Assembly: GCA_964491535.1 (NCBI GenBank)
Contig: CAZBGR010000009.1
Coordinates: 1-23,682, forward strand
DNA from: CAZBGR01 sp964491535
GTDB lineage: Bacteria > Bacillota_I > Bacilli_A > RF39 > UBA660
Length of the DNA stretch: 23,682 nt
Reading direction: 5' to 3'
The position numbers were made by a program, and so were the translations under genes. Shown one piece after another: positions 16,095-23,123 of the stretch (positions are counted from its first letter, which is position 1; every line of letters begins with the position of its first letter). The notes beneath the pieces are model-generated. The model saw only the letters and a program-made list of their open reading frames with translations, ran no database searches and was not told the DNA's origin.

Positions 16095-16186
16095 AAATAA
16101 TTAAACCTATTTTAGTTTTTACTTTAATTGCTTTTATATGTGCCTTAGTAATTTATATTACTCATTATTTAATAGGAGGCCTTTAA
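16091..16186 (+). CDS. 31-residue single-TM microprotein inside the rnf operon
   Basis: A 31-codon ORF, mostly one hydrophobic helix (MKIIKPILVFTLIAFICALV, then IYITHYLIGGL), with Lys residues at the N-terminus predicting the N-terminus inside. It begins at an ATGA overlap with the RnfD-G stop, preceded by the SD aggtga (16082-16087), and ends in a TAATG overlap with rnfE. Both junctions are typical of genuine coupled genes. It sits exactly where rnfG lies in the usual C-D-G-E-A-B order and looks like the N-terminal membrane helix of RnfG. It may be an RnfG remnant left after the catalytic domain joined RnfD, or a small structural subunit. It could also be a mere coupling ORF. No homology can be checked here. 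Confidence 0.6.
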   Translation: MKIIKPILVFTLIAFICALVIYITHYLIGGL

Positions 16187-16818
16187 TGAAAAAGAAATCA
16201 TTTATTAAATCATTATTTAATAATAATCCTATTTTTGTTTCTTGTTTAGGAATGTGTCCTACTTTAGCTGTTACAACTACTTTAGAAAATTCTTTTATTA
16301 TGGGATTATCAGTGTTATTAGTTTTAATTTTTACTAATGTAGTTATTTCCTTAATTAAAAAAGTGGTAGCTGAGCAAATTAGAATCCCTGTTTATATTAT
16401 TATTATTGCTACTTGGGTAACTGTTTTAGAATTATTAATGAGGTCCTATGTTAAGCCCCTTTATGATGCTTTTGGCATTTATTTGCCTCTTATTGTTGTT
16501 AATTGCATTGTTTTAGGAAGAGCTTTATCATATGCTTCTTCTCACAATGTAAAACAAAGTTTTTTTGATGCTTTAAAAACAGGTTTAGGTTTTACTATGG
16601 CGATATCGTTTTTAGGCTTAATTAGAGAATTATTAGGTAATAATACAATTACGATTATGGATAAAACTTCTTCTTTAACGGGTTATTTTATGAAATATAG
16701 TATTTTACCAGCTAATGATTTAACCCCTAATAATTTCTTTTTAACGTCAGCTGGTGCTTTTATAACTTTGGGTATTTTAATGGGAATTATTAATGCTTTT
16801 AGAAAGAAAGAGGTTTAA
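16186..16818 (+). CDS. rnfE: Rnf complex membrane subunit E
   Basis: A 210-residue integral membrane subunit with about six TM helices, homologous to RnfA and NqrD/E. RnfE and RnfA form an inverted pair that holds a membrane-embedded iron centre. The conserved half-site LGMCPTLAVTTTLENS (about residues 20-35) carries the cluster Cys, and the second site IYLPLIVVNCIVLGRA has the other. The chosen start is ATG 16186 with the SD aggagg (16174-16179). Reading further upstream in this frame would run through the overlapping microprotein gene without a better ribosome site. It overlaps the microprotein stop by 1 nt and ends 1 nt before rnfA. Confidence 0.95.
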   Translation: MKKKSFIKSLFNNNPIFVSCLGMCPTLAVTTTLENSFIMGLSVLLVLIFTNVVISLIKKVVAEQIRIPVYIIIIATWVTVLELLMRSYVKPLYDAFGIYLPLIVVNCIVLGRALSYASSHNVKQSFFDALKTGLGFTMAISFLGLIRELLGNNTITIMDKTSSLTGYFMKYSILPANDLTPNNFFLTSAGAFITLGILMGIINAFRKKEV

Positions 16819-16819
16819 G

Positions 16820-17389
16820 ATGAATCTATTTACTTTATTTATTAAAAGCTTATTAACAGAAAATATTGTTTTAACTAAGTTTTTAGGAATTTGTCCTTTT
16901 GTAGGTGTATCAAACAGAGAAAAAAAAGCGATGGGAATGGGTTTGGCTGTGATGGTTGTGGTTACTTTATCTAGCATAATAACCTTTTTAATTTATCGTT
17001 ATTTATTAGTTAAAACTAATACTGAGTATTTAAAAACAATTATCTTTATTTTAGTAATTGCTTCTTTTGTTCAATTGATTATTATCATTATTAAGAGATT
17101 CTTTCCTAAATTAAATAAAGCTTTAGGTCTTTATCTTCCTTTAATAGCTACTAATTGTGCAGTTTTAGGAATTGTTTTGTTAAATATTCAATCTAATTAT
17201 ACATTTTTAGAAACGTTAGTTTTTTCAATAGGAAGTAGTTTGGGCTTTTGGTTAGTTATTTATCTTTTTGCAACTATTAGAGAGCGAATAGAAAAAGCTC
17301 CTATTATTAAACCTTTCCAAGGATTTCCAATAGCTTTAATAACCGCTGGAATTATGTCAATGATTTTTGCTAGATATATTGGAGGTTAG
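16820..17389 (+). CDS. rnfA: Rnf complex membrane subunit A
   Basis: A 189-residue, six-TM subunit paired with RnfE. Cys motifs are FLGICPFVGVSNR (about residues 21-33) and LYLPLIATNCAVLG (about 104-117), matching the RnfA/NqrE family. ATG 16820 follows the SD-like aaagaggt (16807-16814) and the rnfE stop by 1 nt; an upstream in-frame start at 16793 lies inside rnfE and has no better SD. The C-terminus IALITAGIMSMIFARYIGG has the usual RnfA form (ITAGLMALAFxGF). Confidence 0.95.
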   Translation: MNLFTLFIKSLLTENIVLTKFLGICPFVGVSNREKKAMGMGLAVMVVVTLSSIITFLIYRYLLVKTNTEYLKTIIFILVIASFVQLIIIIIKRFFPKLNKALGLYLPLIATNCAVLGIVLLNIQSNYTFLETLVFSIGSSLGFWLVIYLFATIRERIEKAPIIKPFQGFPIALITAGIMSMIFARYIGG

Positions 17390-17455
17390 TTTTTTTAATT
17401 GGTTTTATTTCAAAAAGGTATCCATAGTTTAAAAGATGAAGTGAGGTAAATAATT

Positions 17456-17761
17456 ATGGTTGGAGTATTAATTGTTACAGTAATTGCTTTTGGGTTAAGT
17501 GTTCTAATTGTTTTAATTAATTTTTATTTAAATAAAGTTGATCATGAAGTAGAAGCTGTTTTAGCTTTTTTACCTGGTTATAATTGTGGCGTATGTGGTT
17601 TTGGAGGATGTGCTGAGATGACTTTTCAAATAGTTAAAAATAACATTGATCCTAAAAAATGTAAATCATTAAGCGAAGATCAATATCAAAGAATAATTAA
17701 TTATTTAAAAAAAAGAAATGAATTAAAGGTATCTAAAGATAATAAAAAAACTCAAGGCTAA
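17456..17761 (+). CDS. rnfB: Short RnfB: membrane anchor plus first Fe-S domain only
   Basis: A 101-residue protein. RnfB normally has an N-terminal TM helix, one [4Fe-4S] domain and then a ferredoxin domain with two or more clusters (about 190-330 aa in total) that accepts electrons from ferredoxin. Here the TM helix (about 3-22) and the first cluster domain are kept: LPGYNCGVCGFGGCAEM with Cys44, Cys47, Cys52 and Cys69. The protein then ends after a basic helix. No frameshift remnant is seen: the stop codon is inside the terminator hairpin shared with rpsD. It is separated from rnfA by 66 nt, whereas the other rnf genes are tightly coupled; the SD tgaggt is 9 nt from ATG. How it receives electrons without the ferredoxin domain is open. 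Confidence 0.9.
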   Translation: MVGVLIVTVIAFGLSVLIVLINFYLNKVDHEVEAVLAFLPGYNCGVCGFGGCAEMTFQIVKNNIDPKKCKSLSEDQYQRIINYLKKRNELKVSKDNKKTQG

Positions 17762-17770
17762 GCTTGAGTT
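17744..17770 (-). terminator. Terminator of rpsD, also between the convergent rnf operon
   Basis: Perfect 8-bp stem aactcaag (17749-17756) and cttgagtt (17763-17770) with a 6-nt loop. On the minus strand it is followed by seven T (from the run of A at 17744-17750), a strong terminator for rpsD. On the plus strand the tail is gttatt, so it works less well for rnf. It overlaps the rnfB stop codon. Confidence 0.85.
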
Positions 17771-17774
17771 GTTA

Positions 17775-18377
17775 TTAACGATTATAAAATTCAACTACTA
17801 AGGATTCGTTGATTTCATCATCTAATTCATTTCGATCAGGATGTCTAATAAAATTACCCTCTAATTTTTTAGGATCAAAAGATACATACGCTACTGGAGG
17901 AGTGGTTTTTTCTAAAGCTCCTTTAATAATAATAAATTCTTTAGCTTTATCCTTTAATGAAATAACATCTCCCGGTTTAACTTGATATGATGGAATATCT
18001 ACCTTTTTTTGATTAACTAATACGTGACCATGATTAACAAATTGTCTAGCTCCTCGTCTAGTTTTAATTAAACCCATTCGATAAATTACATTGTCTAAAC
18101 GGCTTTCTAATAATTTTAAAAAGTTTTCGCCATGAATACCTTTCATTTTTCCCGCTTCTTTAAAAGTTTTTTTTAATTGACGTTCGTTTAATCCATAAAT
18201 AAATTTAATCTTTTGCTTCTCTGTTAATTGTATTCCATAGTTAGATGGTTTTCTACGCCTTTCTTGTCCGTGTTGACCAGGACGATATGGTTTTCTTTTT
18301 AATTCTTCCCCAGTTTCTAAAGTGGAATAAGCTACTCGTCTACTTTTTTTATAGATTGGTCCTGTATATCTAGACAT
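17775..18377 (-). CDS. rpsD: 30S ribosomal protein S4
   Basis: A 200-residue full-length primary 16S-binding protein of the 30S body. It has the MSRYTGP start, RKPYRPGQHGQERRRKPSNYGIQL in the N-terminal part, and the S4 RNA-binding domain with LESRLDNVIYRMG and ARQFVNHGHVLVN (about 88-120). It ends in the usual VVEFYNR. It lacks the N-terminal zinc-binding cysteines, so it is the zinc-free form. It is a lone gene, as in Bacillus, transcribed toward the rnf operon. The SD aaggagga precedes ATG on the minus strand (18381-18388). S4 usually represses its own synthesis by binding its mRNA leader; a matching leader structure is present. Confidence 0.98.
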   Translation of the reverse strand: MSRYTGPIYKKSRRVAYSTLETGEELKRKPYRPGQHGQERRRKPSNYGIQLTEKQKIKFIYGLNERQLKKTFKEAGKMKGIHGENFLKLLESRLDNVIYRMGLIKTRRGARQFVNHGHVLVNQKKVDIPSYQVKPGDVISLKDKAKEFIIIKGALEKTTPPVAYVSFDPKKLEGNFIRHPDRNELDDEINESLVVEFYNR

Positions 18378-18380
18378 GTA

Positions 18381-18518
18381 TCCTCCTTTAATTTCTAATT
18401 TTATATTATGTCCATTGATAAGGTTTATTTTAAGATGTTCACTAGGCAGCCGCTAGCTACTAATTTAATAATAAATAAACTGATTATCAATGTCATAATA
18501 AGGCTGCTTAACAATAAG
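18381..18518 (-). promoter_or_regulatory. S4-binding autoregulatory leader of rpsD (pseudoknot)
   Basis: Read on the minus strand, the leader first gives gcagcc (18507-18502). Then comes the 5' arm of a long helix, cattgataa (18492-18484) and gtttatt (18480-18474), which pairs with aataaac (18429-18423) and ttatcaatg (18421-18413): 16 bp with small internal bulges. Inside this helix is a small hairpin, gctag/ctagt, whose loop contains ggctgc (18451-18446). That loop is fully complementary to the first gcagcc, so a pseudoknot can form. The SD follows at 18388-18381. This matches the general plan of Firmicutes S4 leaders. S4 binding is inferred; the pairings are seen directly. Confidence 0.8.
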
Positions 18519-18525
18519 CAATATC

Positions 18526-18554
18526 ATTATATTATTAAAACCATTCTTCGTCAA
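18526..18554 (-). promoter_or_regulatory. Strong sigma-A promoter of rpsD
   Basis: On the minus strand the -35 is ttgacg (18554-18549) and the -10 is tataat (18531-18526), with exactly 17 nt between. The start would be near 18518, giving a leader of about 140 nt. Confidence 0.88.
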
Positions 18555-18590
18555 CTTTTTTATCAAAATATAGCTAAAAACTTTCGGTTA

Positions 18591-18599
18591 TGATAAAAT
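18591..18599 (+). promoter_or_regulatory. Extended -10 promoter of ezrA
   Basis: TG (18591-18592), one base, TAAAAT (18594-18599), the same nonamer seen before ftsK. No good -35 is visible. A start near 18606 excludes the in-frame ATG at 18590 as an initiation codon. Confidence 0.45.
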
Positions 18600-18622
18600 A
18601 TAAATATAAGATGGTGATAATA

Positions 18623-20338
18623 TTGAATTTAACTCCTGATTTAGTAATTTATGCATTATTAGGAATTGTTTTTCTATTTTTAGTTTTATATATTATTCAA
18701 GCAGTTAAAACTAATAATTTAAAGAAAGAATTACAACTATTAGAAAAAGCTAAAAACGAAGTAATCGGGGCTACTATTTTATCAGAACTAAATAAAGTAG
18801 AGGCTTTGGTTAAGAATGAAAAAATCGAAAAACGATTTTCAGGGTGGCAAAAGAAATTCAACTTAATTAAAAACGATTCTTTAAATTTTATTAATGATAT
18901 GTTATTAGAAGCTGATTTTTTATTAGCGCAGAAAAAATATCGAGATTTATTAATTAAAATAGCCGATATTGAAATAAGAATTTATGAAGCTAAAGCAAAA
19001 ACTAATAATTTATTAAATGAAATTCAAACAATTACTTTAAGTGAAGAAAAGAATCGTAAACTTATTACTGATTTAAAAGGATTGTATCGGGATTTGTTAC
19101 AAACCTTTATTAAACAGAAAGAAACATATGGGAAAGTAAGAAATTCAATTGAGTTACAATTTGAAAATATTGAAAAAAGGTTTCAAGAGTTTGAATTAGC
19201 TATTGAAAATACTGATTTTGATGAAGTAAATAGGATTGTTAAAGCTACTGATGATATGATTAAACATATGGCAATAGTGATTGAAGAAGTACCGGCTATT
19301 GTGTTGATGATTGATAATGTTATCCCTCAAAAGAAAGATGATATTATTAAGATGTATAATAAAATGAAAAAGGATGGTTACCAGTTAGATTATTTGAATG
19401 TCGAATATAACCTAGAAGAGATAACTAAAAAAATCAACAATATTATTGATCGGGTAAAAGTACTTAATTTAGAAGAAGCTTTATTTGAACTTAAAACATT
19501 TGTTGAATATTTTGATAATTTGTTTAATGATTTTGAGAGAGAAAGATTAATTAAAAAGGTTTTTGAAGAAAATGTAATAAGTTTTAAAAGTAAATTGCTT
19601 AAATTAAACGATATTGTTAATCAATTATATGAAAAGATTGAGGATTTAAAATATTGTTATGATGTGTCAAACGATCAAATAAACTTATTAGATCAATTAA
19701 ATGACGATTTAAATCTTTTAAACAATGATTTTAAGGCATTATATGATACTACTAAAGCTAAAAGTTTTCCTTATTCAAGACTTAATAAGGAAATAGAATT
19801 ATTGATGATTAGATTGACTAAAATGGAAAATAGATTAGATAGTTTGGTCGATAGTATAGGTAATATGCAAGGTGATGAACAGAGGGCCTATGAGCAATTA
19901 AATAATATAAATGAATTATTAAAAAGAGCTAAATATAAATTAAGGGATTATAAATTGCCGATGATTCCCGATTATTATTTTATTGAATTAAAAGAAGCTC
20001 AAGACGGAATTAAGGAAATTAATAAAGAATTAGCTAGAAAGCCTATTAATATTGAAACTTTAAATACAAGAGTTGATACAGCTCGTGATTTAGTTTTTAA
20101 ATTATATAATACTACTAATGAACTAGTTAAAACAGGGATGTTAACTGAAATGGCTATTATTTATGGTAATCGTTATCGAACTAGTAAAAGGCAAACTGAT
20201 GAGGATCTATCAAAAGCTGAATTTTATTTTCTTAAGGGCGATTATAAAAGGGCCTTGGAATTATCCATCAGTGCAATTGAGCTAATTGAACCAGGTATTT
20301 ATCGCCGCTTACTCAATTTATATGAAGAAAAGATTTAA
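18623..20338 (+). CDS. ezrA: Septation ring formation regulator EzrA
   Basis: About 571 residues, close to the usual 560-570. It has one N-terminal TM helix (about residues 6-24) and then a long alpha-helical, spectrin-like cytoplasmic part rich in Glu/Lys/Leu. EzrA binds FtsZ and wall-synthesis proteins and sets where Z-rings form in Firmicutes. The pattern WQKKFNLI...LLEADFLLAQKKY near the N-terminus and the C-terminal YFLKGDYKRALELSISAIELIEPG are EzrA-like. Three in-frame starts exist: ATG 18590, ATG 18611 and TTG 18623. I favour TTG 18623, because ggtgat (18613-18618) lies 4 nt before it and pairs with the 16S 3' end, while the ATGs have no SD and 18590 lies inside the promoter. Confidence 0.88.
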   Translation: MNLTPDLVIYALLGIVFLFLVLYIIQAVKTNNLKKELQLLEKAKNEVIGATILSELNKVEALVKNEKIEKRFSGWQKKFNLIKNDSLNFINDMLLEADFLLAQKKYRDLLIKIADIEIRIYEAKAKTNNLLNEIQTITLSEEKNRKLITDLKGLYRDLLQTFIKQKETYGKVRNSIELQFENIEKRFQEFELAIENTDFDEVNRIVKATDDMIKHMAIVIEEVPAIVLMIDNVIPQKKDDIIKMYNKMKKDGYQLDYLNVEYNLEEITKKINNIIDRVKVLNLEEALFELKTFVEYFDNLFNDFERERLIKKVFEENVISFKSKLLKLNDIVNQLYEKIEDLKYCYDVSNDQINLLDQLNDDLNLLNNDFKALYDTTKAKSFPYSRLNKEIELLMIRLTKMENRLDSLVDSIGNMQGDEQRAYEQLNNINELLKRAKYKLRDYKLPMIPDYYFIELKEAQDGIKEINKELARKPINIETLNTRVDTARDLVFKLYNTTNELVKTGMLTEMAIIYGNRYRTSKRQTDEDLSKAEFYFLKGDYKRALELSISAIELIEPGIYRRLLNLYEEKI

Positions 20339-20380
20339 TATTAAAAGCTTAATTTCATATAATTTTAATGGGTGAAAAAA

Positions 20381-21244
20381 ATGATTAAAAACATCTTAAA
20401 GATAATGTCTGTTTTATTATTGTTTGTTTTTAGTTTTTTTTATACTTATAAGGTAGTAACTCTTGTTAAAAGTAAGGATCCATTAATGATTAAACTTGAT
20501 ATTTTTGAAGAAACATACAATATTAAAGCTATTAATGCTTTAATTAATGAAGAAGAGATTATTCCGGGTATTAATGGTTGTATTGTTAATAAAAATAAAA
20601 GTTATCTTAAAATGAAACAAATTAATCGCTTTAATCCTAATATGATTGAATACTTTGAAATAAAACCAGAATTGTCATTAGCTAAAGTGTATGATAAATA
20701 TATTATAAGAGGAAATAAAATCAAAAATGAAGTAGCTTTGATTTTTAAAATAACTAAGCTTGATTATCTAAAAGAGGTTTTAAAAGTATTATCGAGTAAA
20801 AAGGTATTAGCTTCTTTTTTTATTGATGGTTCAATTATTGAACATAATAGTAAAATTATTTATGAAATTGTTAAGAATGGGCATGAAATATATAATTTAG
20901 GCTATGATGGAAGATATGAAGAGGATTTATTATTATGGACTAATAATATGATTGAAGCGATAGGGAATAATAGTTCTAATTATTGTTTAGTACCTAATGA
21001 GAGAGAAAACGATTTAAGATTATGTGCTAAATATAAAATGCATACTATTAAAACTGATTTGTTAATTAATTTAAGTAATAATTTTAGTATAAATAAAAAT
21101 AAGATCGAAAAGGGTAGTATTATTACCTTTGATCTTAATCGACATACTAAAACAGAACTGCTTGGTGTAATTAATTTTTTAAATAGTAAAGATTATCAAT
21201 ATAATTTAATTAGCAATCATTTAAGTGAACAAGGTTGTTTTTAG
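20381..21244 (+). CDS. Degenerate NodB-fold protein, probable inactive deacetylase
   Basis: About 287 residues, with an N-terminal TM helix (about 6-24) and an extracytoplasmic domain. From about residue 117 it follows a NodB deacetylase without the catalytic residues. VALIFKITK stands where VALTFDDGP is expected, so both catalytic/metal Asp are gone. VLASFFIDGSIIEHN matches the ATFFVIGxxVEKN block, and IVKNGHEIYNLGYDG replaces GHEIGNHTYSH, so the metal-binding His pair is lost. KGSIITFDLNR replaces PGSIILLHD. It is probably a pseudoenzyme that binds glycan or a partner. ATG 20381 is preceded by ggtga (20371-20375), 5 nt away; an in-frame GTG at 20372 overlaps that SD. Its stop overlaps the stop of the convergent gene. 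Confidence 0.65.
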   Translation: MIKNILKIMSVLLLFVFSFFYTYKVVTLVKSKDPLMIKLDIFEETYNIKAINALINEEEIIPGINGCIVNKNKSYLKMKQINRFNPNMIEYFEIKPELSLAKVYDKYIIRGNKIKNEVALIFKITKLDYLKEVLKVLSSKKVLASFFIDGSIIEHNSKIIYEIVKNGHEIYNLGYDGRYEEDLLLWTNNMIEAIGNNSSNYCLVPNERENDLRLCAKYKMHTIKTDLLINLSNNFSINKNKIEKGSIITFDLNRHTKTELLGVINFLNSKDYQYNLISNHLSEQGCF

Positions 21245-22536
21245 GTTAATATTTCTATTGAATCATCGGTTAGACCTTTAATTTCTTTATTATTGCTTTC
21301 TTCAACAACTTTTCCTAAATCATAACGATAATGTTTAGTATTATCATCAATTTCTTCTTCTAGTTCAATAATTTTTAAAACTTCTTCACAAGTGGTTATT
21401 CCACTAATTACTTTTTCTAATCCATCTTGTAATAAGGTGGTAACATCAGCTTTATATACTAATTCTCTTAATTTTTCTTTAGTAACACCTTCCGCTATAG
21501 CATCTCTAATGGCTTGATTAATAATTAATACCTCATGAATAGCAATTCGGCCTCGATAACCATTATTACATTCTTCACATCCTTCAACCGCATAAATTTC
21601 CTTAACATCAAGATTTAAAATCCTTTTAAAGAGATTTTTTTCATATTGATTAGTAGGTCTTAATTGACGACAATGTTCACAAAGTTTACGAGCTAATTTT
21701 TGTGATACTATTCCAATTAAGGCCCCGGCTAATAAATATCTTTCAACTTCCATATCAAGTAATCTTTCAATGGTATTAAGAGAATTATTTGTATGTAGGG
21801 TTGACAATACCAAATGTCCAGTGATTGAGGCTCTAATTGCAATTTTGGCTGTTTCAACATCTCTTATTTCGCCAATCATAATAATATTAGGATCTTGCCT
21901 TAAAACCGATCTTAAAATGTTAGTAAAGGTTAATCCAATATCGCTGTTAACTTGAACTTGATTAACACCTTGGATATCCATTTCAATTGGATCTTCTACC
22001 GTAATAATATTAGTTGTTTCTTTGTTTAATCGTTGTAAAATGGAATAAATAGTAGTTGATTTTCCTGTCCCAGTCGCTCCAGTAACTAAAATAATTCCAC
22101 TTGGAGATGCTATCATTGATAGCATTTTTTTATAATTAGTTTCTCCAAAACCTAAATTTTCAATTCCTTTTAAACTCATCGAATAATCTAAAATTCTAAC
22201 AACTATTTTTTCTCCTTTATTAGTAGGTAATGCTGATACCCTTAAATCCAGAGTAATATCTTTTAAAATAGTTTGAACTGAACCATCTTGAGGTAATCTT
22301 GTTTCGGTAATATTCATGCCAGCAATAATTTTAATTCGAGTAATGACATTTTTTTTAAAAGTATTTGGAACCATGGCATAGTCAACTAGTAAACCATCTA
22401 TTCTAATTCTAATCTTCATATACTCAATCAAAGAATCAAAATGAATATCACTAGCACTTCTTCTAATGGCATCTAAAATTATTTCATTAACAATTTCAAC
22501 GATTGGTAACTTTTCAAAATCAAAGCTTCTAAGCAA
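21241..22536 (-). CDS. GspE/PilB/ComGA-type secretion or pilus assembly ATPase
   Basis: About 431 residues: a hexameric ATPase that powers assembly of type IV pili, pseudopili or the competence system at the membrane. An N2-like domain (EIILDAIRRSASDIHFD) leads to the ATPase core with Walker A GATGTGKST (about 153-161), the Asp box TVEDPIE, Walker B IIMIGEIRD, and the His box STLHTNN. A zinc-binding CxxC pair is present (CEHC and CEEC, about 286-323). The family N1 domain is absent, as in ComGA-like forms. The longest reading frame begins at GTG 22545, but ggtgat (22546-22541) is 4 nt before TTG 22536, the same arrangement as ezrA, so I choose TTG. The gene is divergent from pseudopilin genes, not in one operon with them. 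Confidence 0.9.
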   Translation of the reverse strand: MLRSFDFEKLPIVEIVNEIILDAIRRSASDIHFDSLIEYMKIRIRIDGLLVDYAMVPNTFKKNVITRIKIIAGMNITETRLPQDGSVQTILKDITLDLRVSALPTNKGEKIVVRILDYSMSLKGIENLGFGETNYKKMLSMIASPSGIILVTGATGTGKSTTIYSILQRLNKETTNIITVEDPIEMDIQGVNQVQVNSDIGLTFTNILRSVLRQDPNIIMIGEIRDVETAKIAIRASITGHLVLSTLHTNNSLNTIERLLDMEVERYLLAGALIGIVSQKLARKLCEHCRQLRPTNQYEKNLFKRILNLDVKEIYAVEGCEECNNGYRGRIAIHEVLIINQAIRDAIAEGVTKEKLRELVYKADVTTLLQDGLEKVISGITTCEEVLKIIELEEEIDDNTKHYRYDLGKVVEESNNKEIKGLTDDSIEILT

Positions 22537-22583
22537 ATGTATCACCCAACTTTATTTTAACCCCTAGTATTTATTATAAATAT

Positions 22584-22612
22584 ATTATATAATATTTATA
22601 TGATAATAGCAA
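22584..22612 (-). promoter_or_regulatory. Promoter of the ATPase gene within a divergent control region
   Basis: On the minus strand, -35 ttgcta (22612-22607) and -10 tataat (22589-22584) have a 17-nt spacer. The -10 lies in an inverted repeat with 8-bp arms, ataaatat (22576-22583) and atatttat (22592-22599). A plus-strand tataat (22588-22593) overlaps it and could serve the pseudopilin genes, though without a clear -35. Confidence 0.6.
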
Positions 22613-22622
22613 GAGGGATAAA

Positions 22623-23120
22623 ATGAATAATAAAGGATTTTTTTTAAGCGAAACATTGATTGTAGTTACTATTGCAGCAGTGGTGTTAATATTTTTTTAT
22701 CGTCAGATAACATCATTGTATAGTAATTATGAAGAAAATTATTATTATGATACTATTCAATCAATTCATGCGGTTAATAATATTAAATTATTTTTAACTA
22801 CTGAAGAGGTAATTGAAGATATGATATTTTTTTTAGGAACCGATAAGATTAAGAAAATAACAGATTATGATTTTAATGATAATAATCTTAATTTGTATTT
22901 TTCAACTTTAATAGATAAATTAGATATCGCGGATATTTATTTTTCTGTTTTTAACATTAATAATGAAATTATTAATGGTTTGCCTGAAAATACAAATATT
23001 ATCTTTATAAATTATTTAAAAACATTAATCCCAATAAACAATTATCCATCACAATATCGTATAATTGTTTGTTTAGATGACGGTTCTTATTCTAATATAG
23101 TTATAAAGGTTGGGGAGTAA
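22623..23120 (+). CDS. Type IV pilin-like (pseudopilin) protein
   Basis: A 165-residue class III signal protein. The prepilin leader MNNKG is followed by FFLSETLIVVTIAAVVLIFF: cleavage is expected between Gly5 and Phe6, with Glu at position +5 of the mature protein, and a hydrophobic helix follows. The rest has no recognisable family features and varies as pseudopilins do. It is expected to be cleaved by a prepilin peptidase and assembled by the GspE-like ATPase encoded next to it in the opposite direction. The SD-like agaggg is about 6 nt before ATG. It is followed by another pseudopilin gene after 3 nt. Confidence 0.85.
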   Translation: MNNKGFFLSETLIVVTIAAVVLIFFYRQITSLYSNYEENYYYDTIQSIHAVNNIKLFLTTEEVIEDMIFFLGTDKIKKITDYDFNDNNLNLYFSTLIDKLDIADIYFSVFNINNEIINGLPENTNIIFINYLKTLIPINNYPSQYRIIVCLDDGSYSNIVIKVGE

Positions 23121-23123
23121 AAA

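Noticed and set aside
16777..16977. Minus-strand open frame across the rnfE/rnfA junction
   Set aside because: Opposite to two well-supported rnf genes; no independent evidence.
18408..18593. A 61-codon plus-strand open frame upstream of ezrA
   Set aside because: It is the complement of the structured rpsD leader and promoter, has no SD, and its base order is explained by the S4 pseudoknot.
21770..21955. Plus-strand open frame inside the GspE-like gene
   Set aside because: Lies opposite the conserved ATPase core; shadow frame.
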